A DNA stretch of 64,000 bases. Source: Bacillus sp. BHET2 (GTDB taxonomy: Bacteria > Bacillota > Bacilli > Bacillales > Bacillaceae_B). How positions within the stretch are numbered: the first letter of the stretch is position 1; the number at the start of each line of letters is the position of its first letter. The DNA lies in the NCBI RefSeq assembly GCF_005938125.1, contig NZ_VCQN01000001.1, positions 1,302,001 through 1,366,000 on the forward strand, read 5' to 3'. The notes below the pieces were generated by a model. The model was not told the origin of the DNA. It was given only the letters and a program-made list of their open reading frames with translations, and did not search any database. Below are positions 1 to 9,506 of this stretch, one piece after another. Made by a program: the position numbers and the translations under genes.

Positions 1-74
1 GGAGAAATATTTCTTTTTGCTATTGACGGACTAATAGATGCTGGATTGATCGAACTGATATTATATAATGCCAT
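1..74 (-). CDS. fliE: Flagellar hook-basal body protein FliE, 5' part only
   Basis: A reading frame opens with ATG at 74, eight bases after a GAGG ribosome site that overlaps the end of the flgC region, and runs off the window edge. The 24 visible residues begin MALYNISSINPAS. FliE links the MS ring to the proximal rod. The call rests mainly on position: flgB-flgC-fliE is the fixed start of the fla/che operon in Bacillus. The N-terminus of FliE is poorly conserved, so the sequence itself adds little. Confidence 0.7.
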   Translation of the reverse strand, partial: MALYNISSINPASISPSIAKRNIS

Positions 75-91
75 CGAACTATTACCTCGCT

Positions 92-553
92 TTATTTACC
101 GATTTCTAATGACTTCATCAACATCGCCTTGTTTGCATTAAACACCGTTACATTTGCTTCATAGGAACGTGTAGCAGAAATGAGATCGACCATTTCCCGT
201 AATGGATCGACATTAGGTAACTGAACATATCCATCCCCATTTGCATCTGGGTGCTCAGGGTCATAGACCATCTTGAAAGGTGTTTCTTCGTCGTCTATTA
301 TTTTAGACACTTTTACTCCACTACCTATCGCGTCATTGTCTCTTGTATTTATCGCTTTGTTTAAAAAAGAAGAAAATGGATTTTCCTTCGGTGCCATTAC
401 AACGGACTTTCGTTTATAAGGCTGCCACTCCCCGTCCACCATTTTCCCTCTTGTGGTATCTACGTTCGCCATGTTGGATGAAATGACATCCATTCTTAAA
501 CGTTGGGCGGTAAGAGCAGAAGAGGTAGTATTCATTCCTGTAAATAAACTCAT
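92..553 (-). CDS. flgC: Flagellar basal-body proximal rod protein FlgC
   Basis: FlgC is one of the axial proteins that form the periplasm-spanning rod; in Gram-positive cells this crosses the wall. The 153-residue protein has the paired termini typical of rod proteins. The N-terminal block (about residues 5-33) contains SSALTAQRLRMDVISSNMAN, and the C-terminal helix (about 122-153) contains SATRSYEANVTVFNANKAM. Together they form the coiled-coil D0 domain. The length is close to the 150 residues of B. subtilis FlgC. The gene starts two bases after the flgB stop, and fliE follows, so it is the second gene of fla/che. Confidence 0.97.
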   Translation of the reverse strand: MSLFTGMNTTSSALTAQRLRMDVISSNMANVDTTRGKMVDGEWQPYKRKSVVMAPKENPFSSFLNKAINTRDNDAIGSGVKVSKIIDDEETPFKMVYDPEHPDANGDGYVQLPNVDPLREMVDLISATRSYEANVTVFNANKAMLMKSLEIGK

Positions 554-555
554 AT

Positions 556-945
556 TTACTTACCTCCCCTTACAACTGATTGAAGACTATTAAACTTTCC
601 ATTTAAGCGGTCCGTCAAGGCATTAAAGTAAATTTGGTTTGTTGCCATCTCTGACATTTCTTGATCCAAGTCCACTCCGTTTCCATTGTGATTATATTGG
701 TAGGCTGCTTTTGTCTTAACAGCAGGATGTTGACTATCTGATTGAAAACTAAGATGACGTTGATTGGTCCGTTTCGCATCTAGTTGATGTATGGTTTGAT
801 TAAAAACCGTCTTGAATCCCACTTCTTTAGCTTTATAATTCGGCGTATCGACATTTGCTATATTCTGGGAAATGACCTTCTGATTTAAAGAGGCGTAATT
901 CAACCCTCTTTCCAGAGTAGTGAAAGTATTGGAAAAAAGTTTCAC
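556..945 (-). CDS. flgB: Flagellar basal-body rod protein FlgB
   Basis: FlgB is a proximal rod protein exported by the flagellar type III system, and this is the first gene of the fla/che operon. The family signature LNQKVISQNIANVDTPNYK lies near the N-terminus and the C-terminal helix includes QIYFNALTDRLNGKF. An ATG exists upstream at 975, but it has no good ribosome site. A GTG at 945 is preceded by an AGGATAGAGG ribosome site and gives 129 residues, the length of B. subtilis FlgB, so I place the start there. The upstream leader is unusually long if the promoters proposed at 1378-1447 are right. Confidence 0.95.
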   Translation of the reverse strand: MKLFSNTFTTLERGLNYASLNQKVISQNIANVDTPNYKAKEVGFKTVFNQTIHQLDAKRTNQRHLSFQSDSQHPAVKTKAAYQYNHNGNGVDLDQEMSEMATNQIYFNALTDRLNGKFNSLQSVVRGGK

Positions 946-1377
946 TCCAGGCACCTCTATCCTTTTTTTTGACATGTTTCAACTATTTTTGACATATTTA
1001 GTATACAACAGTATTTATTGTAATGTTTAGCAAGAATAGTGTCTATGAATATTAGGTAAATTTTTGAGAAAGAGAGAGATATTAGACGGATTTGTGACTT
1101 TTAATCCATATTTAATACTAATATTTCCATGTATATTTTTTCTAATAAATGCTTATTTTTCTATATTTGTTACATTAATATTACAAAAGTTTGAATGCAC
1201 CTAAGAAGAAGACGTTTTTTTCACGTCTGGTTCTCAATTCTTTTTTCTCTGAATAACATCCATCGTCCATTTTCACATGAAAATACACCCATAAAAAGGT
1301 GAATCGCTTGAATATTCAATTATCCCCCAGTTTCAGCTGGTAGTTGTCGAAAAAGGTCGTAACATTGTTGTAACTTT

Positions 1378-1405
1378 ATTGTACTATTCATAGAATAGAT
1401 GACAA
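1378..1405 (-). promoter_or_regulatory. Candidate sigma-A promoter of the fla/che operon
   Basis: On the minus strand, TTGTCA and TACAAT are separated by 16 bases, each matching five of six consensus positions. It reads toward flgB and predicts a leader of roughly 425 bases. It is assigned by pattern only. Confidence 0.5.
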
Positions 1406-1419
1406 TACCTTAAGATAGA

Positions 1420-1447
1420 TTATCGGTAGTTCATTCGGCTTATTTTA
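1420..1447 (-). promoter_or_regulatory. Candidate sigma-D (flagellar) promoter of the fla/che operon
   Basis: On the minus strand, TAAA is followed by 16 bases and ACCGATAA, close to the sigma-D pattern TAAA-N14/16-GCCGATAT (six of eight in the -10). It lies just upstream of the sigma-A candidate. B. subtilis fla/che also has both a sigma-A and a sigma-D promoter, which supports the reading. Confidence 0.45.
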
Positions 1448-1611
1448 GCTAAACAATCAGATATTTTCGTTAATTAATAACAAGAAGCAAACAATTGCAA
1501 TACTTCATTAAAAAATCCACCAATCTCCCTAACTCACGTACAGAAGGTTAAATGGATTACACCATAAATGACTTAGACAGAAGCTTCACCTATTATCCAT
1601 TGTTCACACAC

Positions 1612-1649
1612 AAAAAAAAGCTGTTTCCCGATGAAGGAAACAGCTTTTT
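1612..1649 (-). terminator. Intrinsic terminator after codY
   Basis: AAAAAGCTGTTTCC pairs with GGAAACAGCTTTTT around a seven-base loop. A run of T follows on the minus strand, and the plus strand also has T residues, so it could work in both directions. It ends the hslV-hslU-codY transcript ahead of the fla/che promoters. Confidence 0.9.
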
Positions 1650-1656
1650 AATTTCA

Positions 1657-2436
1657 TTAGTTTGTTCGAAGTTTATCTAATTCAACTAAGAATTTGTTAT
1701 TCAACACTTTAATGTAAGTACCCTTCATCCCTAATGAACGGGATTCAATAACGCCGGCACTTTCCAGTTTACGAAGGGCATTTACGATTACAGAGCGGGT
1801 AATCCCGACTCTATCGGCAATTTTAGAAGCGACTAAAAGTCCTTCATTCCCGTCCAATTCTTCAAAGATGTGCTCAATCGCTTCAAGCTCACTGTAAGAT
1901 AACGAACTAATCGCCATTTGAACGACAGCTTTGCTTCTCGCTTCAACTTCGATTTCTTCAGCTTTTTCACGAAGAATTTCCATTCCAACTACAGTTGCTC
2001 CATATTCACCCATAATTAAATCATCATCTTCAAAGCTTGCTTCTAAACGAGCAAGGATCAATGTTCCAAGTCTTTCTCCTCCACCAATAATAGGAACGAT
2101 GGTCGTTAAACCATTTTTAAAGAACTCTCTGTTTTCAACAGGGAAAGCAGTATATTGGCTATTCACATCAAGATTTGGAGATGTTTCTTGAACATTGAAA
2201 AGGTTTTGAGTATACTCTTCAGGAAATTGACGGTCAGCAAGCATTTGTTTCATACGCTCATTTTCAATTTGCTGATTGATGGCATATCCAAGTAATTTAC
2301 CTCTACGGCTAACAACGAATACATTTGCTTCGATCACTTTGCTTAGAGTTTCGGACATTTCTTTAAAATTAACTGGTTTACCTGCTGCTTTTTGCAGCAT
2401 TGCATTGATGGTTCTTGTTTTACTTAATAAATTCAT
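1657..2436 (-). CDS. codY: GTP- and branched-chain amino acid-sensing global repressor CodY
   Basis: CodY binds DNA when isoleucine/leucine/valine and GTP are abundant and controls amino acid uptake, biosynthesis and adaptation genes. The 259-residue protein has an N-terminal GAF domain (about 1-155) with the isoleucine-pocket residues R61, M65, F71, Y75 and F98 all present. A linker helix follows, then a C-terminal winged helix-turn-helix (about 202-245) containing [19 protein letters not shown]. The start has a strong AGGAGG site. It is the last gene of the xerC-hslV-hslU-codY cluster, as in B. subtilis, and ends at a clear terminator. Confidence 0.99.
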   Translation of the reverse strand: MNLLSKTRTINAMLQKAAGKPVNFKEMSETLSKVIEANVFVVSRRGKLLGYAINQQIENERMKQMLADRQFPEEYTQNLFNVQETSPNLDVNSQYTAFPVENREFFKNGLTTIVPIIGGGERLGTLILARLEASFEDDDLIMGEYGATVVGMEILREKAEEIEVEARSKAVVQMAISSLSYSELEAIEHIFEELDGNEGLLVASKIADRVGITRSVIVNALRKLESAGVIESRSLGMKGTYIKVLNNKFLVELDKLRTN

Positions 2437-2532
2437 TTCATTTCCTCCTACTACAACTTAAGTGTATCTATTATTTAATTTAGTATGATAATGATTTCAT
2501 CTTTCTTTACCCCAATAAGGTTGTTCGAAAAC

Positions 2533-3945
2533 TTATAGGATAAACTGGCTTAAATCTTTATCCTTGGAAATTTCCCCCAGTTTATCATCAACATACTTAG
2601 GTGTGATTTTGACCGTTTCAAGGGTAATATCCGGAGCTTCGAATGATAAATCCTCAAGGAGTCTTTCCATGATGGTATGAAGTCTTCTCGCGCCGATATT
2701 ATCTGTGTTTTGATTTACATCATGAGCAATTTCAGCTAGTCTACGAATAGCATCGTCAGAAAATTCAATTTGTATACCTTCAGTTTCCATTAATGCAATA
2801 TATTGTTTGATTATGGCATTATCCGGTTCAACTAGAATTCGGACAAAATCTTCTGTAGATAGCTTCTGAAGTTCCACCCTGATTGGGAAACGTCCTTGTA
2901 ATTCGGGAATAAGATCCGAAGGTTTACTCATATGAAAGGCACCTGCCGCAATGAATAGTACATGATCTGTTTTCACTGACCCATATTTGGTGACGATCGT
3001 CGAGCCTTCAACAATAGGAAGGATATCACGCTGAACGCCTTCTCTTGATACGTCAGCAGATGATTGACCAGAGCTTTTGCTTGCTATTTTATCAATTTCA
3101 TCTATAAAGATGATCCCCGATTGTTCTGCTCGGATAATTGCCTCTTGAGTTACCTCATCCATATCAATAAGTTTTTGAGCTTCCTCATTGGTTAGGACTA
3201 CCCTTGCTTCTTTCACCTTTAATTTACGTTTTTTCTTTTTCTTTGGCATAAAATTACTCAACGCATCCTGCATATTCATGCCCATTTGCTCCATACCCGA
3301 GCCTTGGAGCATATCAAACATCGACGCTTGTTGTTCCTCCACATCAATTGTGATGAACTCTTCTTCGAGTTCACCATTCTCAAGCTTCTTCTCCATTCTT
3401 CGCCTTTGCTCCTGAAGGGAGATCTCCTCTTGTTTCTCTTCCTCTTCTTCTGTTGTCCCTTGTGTCTGGTTGCCGCCAAAGATCATTTCGAATGGATTTT
3501 TGTAAGAGGAAGCTTTTTTCTTCGAAGGAACGACAAGTTCTACTAAACGGCGGTTTGCATTTTCCGCTGCTCTTTCACGGACGCCAACCATCTTTTCCTC
3601 TTTCACAATGCGTACGGACGTTTCGACTAAATCTCTTACCATCGATTCGACATCACGACCCACATAGCCGACTTCCGTAAACTTCGTAGCCTCCACTTTG
3701 ACAAAAGGCGCTCGGACTAGCTTCGCAATCCTTCTTGCAATCTCTGTCTTACCTACTCCTGTAGGACCCATCATCAGGATGTTTTTTGGAATCACTTCAT
3801 CCTTTAATACATCGGAAAGAAGGCTGCGTCGATAGCGATTCCGTAAAGCAACAGCGACCGCTCTCTTTGCATCTTTCTGTCCTACAATATATTGATCTAA
3901 GCGTTCAACAATTTGCCTTGGAGTTAAGTGATCAGTACTCTTCAT
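2533..3945 (-). CDS. hslU: ATP-dependent protease unfoldase subunit HslU (ClpY/CodX)
   Basis: HslU is the AAA+ hexamer that unfolds substrates and feeds them to the HslV peptidase in the cytosol. Walker A GPTGVGKT is at residues 60-67 and Walker [10 protein letters not shown] near 275. The I domain between them has an acidic run after GGNQTQGTT and a lysine-rich patch (PKKKKKRK). The C-terminus, ending LSQFIL, is the tail that inserts into HslV to activate it. A GTG start four codons upstream overlaps the ribosome site, so I use the ATG at 3945, giving 470 residues. It sits between hslV and codY. Confidence 0.98.
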   Translation of the reverse strand: MKSTDHLTPRQIVERLDQYIVGQKDAKRAVAVALRNRYRRSLLSDVLKDEVIPKNILMMGPTGVGKTEIARRIAKLVRAPFVKVEATKFTEVGYVGRDVESMVRDLVETSVRIVKEEKMVGVRERAAENANRRLVELVVPSKKKASSYKNPFEMIFGGNQTQGTTEEEEEKQEEISLQEQRRRMEKKLENGELEEEFITIDVEEQQASMFDMLQGSGMEQMGMNMQDALSNFMPKKKKKRKLKVKEARVVLTNEEAQKLIDMDEVTQEAIIRAEQSGIIFIDEIDKIASKSSGQSSADVSREGVQRDILPIVEGSTIVTKYGSVKTDHVLFIAAGAFHMSKPSDLIPELQGRFPIRVELQKLSTEDFVRILVEPDNAIIKQYIALMETEGIQIEFSDDAIRRLAEIAHDVNQNTDNIGARRLHTIMERLLEDLSFEAPDITLETVKITPKYVDDKLGEISKDKDLSQFIL

Positions 3946-4007
3946 CGAATGGCACACTCCTTACTTTCTCAAGTAGTATGAAAGAAAATAATGTTCAACC
4001 TGCTGTA

Positions 4008-4550
4008 TTAAAGTTCTTCAACGATAATTTGGTCATTGGTATATACACATATATCGGCAGCGATCTGCAGGGAAGATTTAGCGATTTCTGTTGCAGACAA
4101 ATGATCACCTGCATATTGTTTTAGTGCTCTACCGGCAGATAATGCATAATTCCCGCCTGACCCGATGGCTAAAATGCCATCGTCGGGTTCGATTACCTCG
4201 CCTGTACCGGAAATTAACAGAAGGTGATTTGCATCCATCACGATTAACATCGCTTCAAGTTTTCTCAATATCTTATCGCTCCGCCATTGCTTAGCTAACT
4301 CTACAGCGGCCCGAGGTAGATTTCCGTTGAACTCCTGAAGCTTACCTTCAAACATTTCCGACAAGGTAAATGCATCGGCAACAGACCCTGCGAAACCAGC
4401 TAATACTTTCCCATTGAATAATTTTCGTACTTTTTTGGCCGTATGCTTCATGACAACTGAATTACCGAATGTAACCTGCCCGTCACCTGACATCGCGCAT
4501 TTTCCATTATGCTGTACGGCAAAAATAGTGGTTGCGTGGAATTGTTCCAT
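4008..4550 (-). CDS. hslV: ATP-dependent protease peptidase subunit HslV (ClpQ/CodW)
   Basis: HslV forms the double-ring, proteasome-like peptidase of the HslUV complex. The 180-residue sequence has the family blocks [24 protein letters not shown] and [18 protein letters not shown]. subtilis CodW starts MSSFHATTIF and uses the serine exposed after Met removal as nucleophile. Here the sequence is [10 protein letters not shown], with Glu at position 2. The start is secure: GGAGG sits eight bases upstream and no nearby in-frame alternative supplies a serine. The nucleophile would therefore have to be one of the threonines at 7-8, where other HslV proteins have theirs, after removal of a short propeptide; otherwise activity is altered. 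Confidence 0.97.
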   Translation of the reverse strand: MEQFHATTIFAVQHNGKCAMSGDGQVTFGNSVVMKHTAKKVRKLFNGKVLAGFAGSVADAFTLSEMFEGKLQEFNGNLPRAAVELAKQWRSDKILRKLEAMLIVMDANHLLLISGTGEVIEPDDGILAIGSGGNYALSAGRALKQYAGDHLSATEIAKSSLQIAADICVYTNDQIIVEEL

Positions 4551-4570
4551 ATCCTAAACCTCCAACTCTT

Positions 4571-5470
4571 CTAAGCACGTGGATGATGTGCTAAATACGT
4601 TTTTCTCAACTGATCCTTTGATACATGAGTATACACTTGAGTGGATGATAACTGAGAATGTCCAAGAAGCTCCTGGACCGTCCTTAAATCGGCACCATTA
4701 TTCAAGAGATGCGTTGCAAATGTATGCCTTAACATATGGGGGTGGATTTTCCCGGTCAAGGAAGCTTTCTCGATAATCTTATTGAGGATTAAACGAACCC
4801 CTCTTTGGGTTAATGCCCCTCCACGATGATTAACCAGCAATTGGGAATGCGATTGGCTTTTCACCAACTTCGGCCGGGAGTGTGTTATGTATTGTGCTAG
4901 AGCATCGTGAGCATAACTGCCAAATGGGACATATCGTTCTTTGTTACCCTTTCCTTTTACAAGGATTGTAGACAAACCAAAATCCACATCTTTCACCTGC
5001 ATATTCGTACATTCACTTACGCGGATGCCTGTCGCATAGAGAAGTTCAAAAATGGCCCGGTTACGAATATCCATTGGAGTCTCCCCTCCGCAAGCTTCTA
5101 ACAGAGCTTCTATTTCTTCTTCATAAAAAAAGGTAGGCAGCCTCTGTTCTTTTTTAGGAAGGTTGACAAAGGAAAAGGGATTATCAAGCAGCTGTTTTTC
5201 CCGGTTTAGAAAACGGTAAAAGCTTCTTAAACTGGAAACCTTCCTAGATATGGAAGATCTCATTAAACCATGATCATGCAGCTTAGTTAAAAAAAGTCTC
5301 GCATCAGAATACTCGACATCTTTTAATGAACGTAAACCTTGTTCTTTCATAAATACGTAGAACTCTTCGATATCATGACGATATTGTTCAAAAGTGTGAG
5401 CAGAATAATGCTTTTCTATTTGTAAATATTCAGTAAAGGAATGTAGTTGTTCATCTAATTGATTTTTCAT
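4571..5470 (-). CDS. xerC: Site-specific tyrosine recombinase XerC (CodV)
   Basis: With XerD it resolves chromosome dimers at dif during cell division. The 299-residue protein has an N-terminal SAM-like core-binding domain (about 5-90) and a C-terminal catalytic domain. The active-site set is complete: R150, K174, H245, R248, H271 and nucleophile Y280 in STQVYTHV. The longer upstream frame lacks a ribosome site. The ATG at 5470 has GAGGTG at proper spacing and matches family length (about 304). It is the first gene of the xerC-hslV-hslU-codY group, 61 bases after trmFO, so it is probably cotranscribed. Confidence 0.97.
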   Translation of the reverse strand: MKNQLDEQLHSFTEYLQIEKHYSAHTFEQYRHDIEEFYVFMKEQGLRSLKDVEYSDARLFLTKLHDHGLMRSSISRKVSSLRSFYRFLNREKQLLDNPFSFVNLPKKEQRLPTFFYEEEIEALLEACGGETPMDIRNRAIFELLYATGIRVSECTNMQVKDVDFGLSTILVKGKGNKERYVPFGSYAHDALAQYITHSRPKLVKSQSHSQLLVNHRGGALTQRGVRLILNKIIEKASLTGKIHPHMLRHTFATHLLNNGADLRTVQELLGHSQLSSTQVYTHVSKDQLRKTYLAHHPRA

Positions 5471-5531
5471 GTTTAACACCTCACAAGGGCTTCTAAATAG
5501 TAACACAAGCGGGCAACCCTTGCAACGAATT

Positions 5532-6830
5532 TCACACTTTTTTCATAAAGTTCTGAATTGTTTCCAAGGCCCTATTCGCATGTAGTTCATTACGCTCATT
5601 CTTCCCTTTTACCATCTTCGGTAAATCCGGGAAAAGACCGAAATTGGCATTCATCGGTTGAAAATTATTTTTGTTAGCCGTGGTAATATACCTTGCCATG
5701 CTTCCAATGGCAGACTCATGAGGAAAGACGACAGGTTCTTCACCCAATGCTAGCTTTGCCCCATTAATCCCCGCAATCAAACCGCTAGCAGCCGATTCAA
5801 CATAGCCTTCCACACCAGTCATTTGACCGGCAAAGAGCAGGTTTTCATGATCTTTAAGCTGATACGTATCCTTAAGTACTCTTGGAGAGTTGATGAAAGT
5901 GTTTCTGTGCATTACTCCATAACGGACTATATCGGCATTCTCAAGGCCTGGAATTAATTGAAGCACTTCTTTCTGCGGCCCCCACTTTAAGTGAGTTTGG
6001 AATCCAACGATATTGTAGAGTGTTCCAGCAGCATCATCTTGCCTTAATTGAACTACCGCATATGGTCGCTTACCTGTTTTCGGATCTTCTAACCCTACTG
6101 GTTTCAATGGGCCGAACAACATGGTCTTCCTACCACGGGAAGCCATGACTTCAATCGGCATGCAACCTTCAAAGAAAATTTCCTTTTCAAATTCCTTTAA
6201 TGGTACTGTTTCCGCGGAAATCAGTGCTTCATAGAATCGGTTGAACTCAGTTTCAGTCATAGGACAATTTAAGTAAGCAGCTTCCCCTTTGTCATACCTG
6301 GATTTCAAGTACACCTTATCCATATCGATGGAGTCCTTTTCAATGATAGGAGCGGCTGCATCATAGAAATATAAATGTTCCTCCCCGGTCAGTTGTTTAA
6401 TTTTCTCAGAAAGGCTCTGACTTGTAAGTGGACCGGTTGCTACAATGGTAATCCCATCTGGTAAATCCGTGACTTCTTCATTATATACCGTGACATTAGG
6501 ATGGTTTTTTACTTTATCCGTAACATGAGCTGCAAATTCATGACGGTCGACCGCCAATGCTCCTCCTGCTGGAACAGAACATGAGTCTGCAGCAGTCATA
6601 ATGACTGAGTCCAGACGTCGCATTTCTTCTTTCAATACACCAACTGCATTTGTTAATGTATTCGCTCTTAGAGAGTTACTGCACACAAGCTCTGCAAATT
6701 TATCTGTATGGTGGGCAGGAGTTTGGCGAACTGGCCTCATTTCGAAAAGGTTTACCTTTATGCCCCTTTTCGCTATTTGCCACGCGGCTTCACTTCCCGC
6801 CAACCCTGCTCCTATAACATTTACTGGCAT
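5532..6830 (-). CDS. trmFO: Methylenetetrahydrofolate-tRNA-(uracil-54-C5)-methyltransferase TrmFO
   Basis: TrmFO is a flavoprotein that makes ribothymidine at position 54 of the tRNA T-loop using methylenetetrahydrofolate and FADH2. The FAD-binding GAGLAG motif is at residues 7-12. The two catalytic cysteines of the family appear in [10 protein letters not shown] (C50) and in [14 protein letters not shown] (near 223). The length of 432 is usual. The start has GGAGG nine bases upstream. A promoter with an immediate hairpin lies in the leader (6924-7015), which suggests that this gene and those downstream can be controlled separately from topA. Confidence 0.98.
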   Translation of the reverse strand: MPVNVIGAGLAGSEAAWQIAKRGIKVNLFEMRPVRQTPAHHTDKFAELVCSNSLRANTLTNAVGVLKEEMRRLDSVIMTAADSCSVPAGGALAVDRHEFAAHVTDKVKNHPNVTVYNEEVTDLPDGITIVATGPLTSQSLSEKIKQLTGEEHLYFYDAAAPIIEKDSIDMDKVYLKSRYDKGEAAYLNCPMTETEFNRFYEALISAETVPLKEFEKEIFFEGCMPIEVMASRGRKTMLFGPLKPVGLEDPKTGKRPYAVVQLRQDDAAGTLYNIVGFQTHLKWGPQKEVLQLIPGLENADIVRYGVMHRNTFINSPRVLKDTYQLKDHENLLFAGQMTGVEGYVESAASGLIAGINGAKLALGEEPVVFPHESAIGSMARYITTANKNNFQPMNANFGLFPDLPKMVKGKNERNELHANRALETIQNFMKKV

Positions 6831-6923
6831 TTATATAGACCTCCTACAGTTCGAACCTCTTCATCTTCCAAATGGGATCGTGCATCAAGGATAAATGATA
6901 ATCAAGGTGAAAGATTCGTTGAA

Positions 6924-6980
6924 AACAGAAAAAGGCTGACCCACCAGGCGTTAGAGAAATCACCTGTTGGGACAGTCCCT
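6924..6980 (-). terminator. Intrinsic terminator or attenuator between topA and trmFO
   Basis: On the minus strand CTGTCCCAACAGG pairs with CCTGGTGGGTCAG (11 of 13 positions) around a loop of about 14 bases, followed by CCTTTTTCTGTTTTC. It can serve as the topA terminator. The predicted start of the internal promoter lies at its 5' edge, so an RNA started there would be little more than this hairpin. Confidence 0.7.
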
Positions 6981-6986
6981 CGTTAC

Positions 6987-7015
6987 ATTGTATAAGTTCA
7001 TTGTTCAACAATCAA
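6987..7015 (-). promoter_or_regulatory. Candidate sigma-A promoter ahead of trmFO
   Basis: TTGATT and TACAAT on the minus strand with 17-base spacing. The predicted start near 6980 falls right at the terminator-like hairpin, an arrangement typical of attenuation or of a very short RNA. Confidence 0.5.
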
Positions 7016-7137
7016 TCGTTTTTTATTTGGTACTGCTTACATTTTCTATCGGCATCCTAATTGTTGGATAATCCCGTCATTTAAAGCTAGTTTACTGCCA
7101 TGACCTGTAGATAAACCCTGTGAACAATAGACATAAA

Positions 7138-9213
7138 CTACTTTTGCGTTTCTTCTTTATAGTCACAAGTCGTACATTGGATTTGGTTACCTTTTTTAAG
7201 CTTTTTCTCCACGAGCAGTTCAGAACACTTCGGACATTTACGTTCAATCGGTTTATCCCATGATAGGAAGTCACAATCAGGATATTGATCACACCCATAG
7301 AATATACGCTTCTTCTTGCTTTTTCGCTCAATGATATTTCCTTTTTCGCATTTAGGACACTTTACACCGATTTCCTTGACGATTGGCTTTGTATTTCTGC
7401 AATCGGGAAAGTTGCTACAAGCCATAAATTTCCCATATCGCCCCATTTTGAACACCATCGGATTACCACACTCTTCACAGTCTTCACCTGCTGGTTCATC
7501 TCGGATTTCGATTTTCTCCATCTCATTTTCCGCTTTTTCCAAATGCTTTTCAAAATCCTGATAAAAACGTTCAATGATTCTTTCCCATTTCACATTCCCA
7601 TCCTCAATATCATCCAGGCTGCGTTCCATGTTTGCCGTAAATTCTACATCAATGATATCAGGGAAAAACTCTCTCACTAGCTCTAATACGATCTCCCCAA
7701 GTTCTGTAGGGATAAATCGCTTATTATCCAGGGTCACATACCCTCTTCTTTGAACGGTATCAAGGGTAGGAGCGTAGGTTGAAGGTCTTCCTATACCTAA
7801 CTCTTCCAATGTTTTCACGAGTCTTGCTTCAGTATACCTTGGAGGTGGCTGAGTGAAATGCTGATTGGGGTCGATGCTTTCACTTTTCACTTTATCGCTT
7901 TCTTCCAATGCTGGAAGGAATTTATCTTTTTCTTCCTTCTGATCGTCAGAACCTTCCACATATACTTTCATAAAGCCGGGAAATTTCACTTTGGAACCGG
8001 TTGCTCTAAACATGACAGATCCATTTATAAGATCAACACTCATCGTATCCATGATTGCTGGCGCCATCTCACTAGCCACAAATCGTTCCCAAATCAACTT
8101 ATAGAGTCTGTATTGGTCTCTCGAAAGAAACTCTTTCACTGATGATGGGTCTCTTAATGTGCTGGTCGGGCGAATTGCTTCATGCGCGTCTTGAGCTTTT
8201 TGTTGTTTTTTATCTTTGCGCTCAGATTGCTTAATGAAATCTTCTCCATACTTATTCACGACGTATTCTTTGGCTTCTTTTTGAGCGACCTCTGAAATGC
8301 GGGTAGAGTCTGTTCTCATGTATGTGATAAAACCAACGGTTCCTTGTTTCCCCATCTCAATTCCTTCATATAATTGCTGGGCAAGCATCATTGTCTTCTT
8401 TGCCCGGAAATTCAATTTACGGGCCGCCTCTTGTTGTAGAGAAGAGGTTGTAAATGATGGAGCAGGATTTCTTTTTCTTTCTTTCTTCGTTACCTTATTC
8501 ACTTCAAAGGATTTTCCTTTTACTTTACCAAGCACATCTTTAACGTCTTCTTCGGTCTTCAATTCAACCTTTTTTCCATCAATTCCATAAAATGAAGCTT
8601 GGAAGGTATCTTTTCCTTTCGTGAATTCAGCGTCAATCGACCAATACTCTTCTGGAGTAAAGCTCTTGATCTCATTTTCCCTGTCAATGATCAAGCGGAC
8701 TGCAACGGATTGCACTCTTCCTGCACTGAGACCTTTTTTTACTTTTTTCCATAGAAGGGGGCTAATATTGTACCCTACCAGGCGGTCCAATATTCTTCGT
8801 GCCTGTTGAGCGTCAACCAAGTCCATGTTGATTGCACGGGGATGCTTAAATGACTCTTTAATTGCATCTTTCGTGATTTCATTGAAAACAACTCGACATT
8901 GGGATGTGGTATCCATATCAAGGCTATGAGCCAAGTGCCAGGCAATTGCTTCCCCTTCTCTGTCGGGGTCAGCCGCAAGAAAGATTCTTTTTACTTTTTT
9001 CGCGGCCGTTTTTAATTCTTTCAATACTGGCCCCTTACCACGGATCGTAATGTACTTCGGTTCGAATTCATTTTCGACATTGACGCCCATTTGACTTTTA
9101 GGCAGGTCTCTGACGTGACCCATTGAAGCCCTTACCTTATATTTCTTTCCTAAATAACGTTCAATCGTTTTCGCCTTAGCTGGCGATTCCACTATTACTA
9201 AATAATCTGCCAT
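7138..9213 (-). CDS. topA: DNA topoisomerase I
   Basis: A type IA topoisomerase that relaxes negative supercoils, counteracting gyrase. The Toprim domain opens with [17 protein letters not shown] and carries the acidic DPDREGE motif. The catalytic tyrosine is in [13 protein letters not shown] (near residue 298). Three C-terminal four-cysteine zinc ribbons (about 560-690) begin [16 protein letters not shown] and CPKCSELL. I choose the ATG at 9213, with AAGGAGG eight bases upstream, over an in-frame ATG 11 codons earlier. This gives 691 residues, the length of the B. subtilis enzyme. dprA lies upstream and trmFO downstream. Confidence 0.99.
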   Translation of the reverse strand: MADYLVIVESPAKAKTIERYLGKKYKVRASMGHVRDLPKSQMGVNVENEFEPKYITIRGKGPVLKELKTAAKKVKRIFLAADPDREGEAIAWHLAHSLDMDTTSQCRVVFNEITKDAIKESFKHPRAINMDLVDAQQARRILDRLVGYNISPLLWKKVKKGLSAGRVQSVAVRLIIDRENEIKSFTPEEYWSIDAEFTKGKDTFQASFYGIDGKKVELKTEEDVKDVLGKVKGKSFEVNKVTKKERKRNPAPSFTTSSLQQEAARKLNFRAKKTMMLAQQLYEGIEMGKQGTVGFITYMRTDSTRISEVAQKEAKEYVVNKYGEDFIKQSERKDKKQQKAQDAHEAIRPTSTLRDPSSVKEFLSRDQYRLYKLIWERFVASEMAPAIMDTMSVDLINGSVMFRATGSKVKFPGFMKVYVEGSDDQKEEKDKFLPALEESDKVKSESIDPNQHFTQPPPRYTEARLVKTLEELGIGRPSTYAPTLDTVQRRGYVTLDNKRFIPTELGEIVLELVREFFPDIIDVEFTANMERSLDDIEDGNVKWERIIERFYQDFEKHLEKAENEMEKIEIRDEPAGEDCEECGNPMVFKMGRYGKFMACSNFPDCRNTKPIVKEIGVKCPKCEKGNIIERKSKKKRIFYGCDQYPDCDFLSWDKPIERKCPKCSELLVEKKLKKGNQIQCTTCDYKEETQK

Positions 9214-9360
9214 CCAATAAGCCTCCTTAAAGAGGAAAATAATCACTGTTTTATAGCACCTTGGAATGTGTCTAGCGAACGGAAACGGTTACACTTACAT
9301 TCGCGATAGGTATAGAAATGATTTCAGTGTAGAGAATTACTGCTTTTGCTTATAACTTCT

Positions 9361-9390
9361 CTTATATATAGTTTTAGATACCTGTTGCAA
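9361..9390 (-). promoter_or_regulatory. topA: Candidate promoter of topA
   Basis: TTGCAA and TATAAG with 18-base spacing on the minus strand, about 150 bases before topA. A second TTGCAA at 9414-9419 followed 15 bases later by TATACA with an extended TG may be a tandem partner. The rest of the 293-base spacer shows nothing else I can assign. Confidence 0.35.
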
Positions 9391-9506
9391 AATGTATAAC
9401 AGTTTTACCTTAATTGCAACCATTTTGTATAAAATACTTGTAATTACTCATTCATACCAAGAGAAAATGCGGCTTATTACATGATTCTATATCATTTTTC
9501 CTCCAT

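Larger units (their letters stand above)
946..1611 (-). other. Long AT-rich spacer upstream of flgB (fla/che leader and promoters)
   Basis: No credible gene lies in this stretch. It holds two candidate promoters reading toward flgB (separate entries) and a leader of about 430 bases. A small hairpin at 1210-1228 pairs AGACGT with ACGTCT around an A-rich loop on the transcript strand, and it is followed by a modest pyrimidine run. It might slow or stop polymerase, but it is too weak to call a terminator. I looked for a CodY box here and found none with fewer than six mismatches. Confidence 0.6.
6831..7137 (-). other. topA-trmFO spacer with internal promoter and hairpin
   Basis: This 307-base gap has no gene. 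In transcription order it contains an unassigned stretch after the topA stop, a candidate sigma-A promoter, an intrinsic-terminator-like hairpin and about 90 bases of trmFO leader. The promoter and hairpin are listed separately. Confidence 0.6.

Noticed and set aside
1056-1075. Possible CodY box in the flgB leader
   Set aside because: The best alignment leaves six mismatches in 15 positions, although CodY control of fla/che is known in B. subtilis.
3276-3479. Alternative minus-strand frame inside hslU, rich in Lys/Arg
   Set aside because: It is an out-of-frame reading of the acidic, GA-rich I-domain segment of hslU, and the hslU frame is intact.
9278-9291. Possible CcpA cre site upstream of topA
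   Set aside because: It has two mismatches at conserved outer positions, and topA is not a known carbon-controlled gene.
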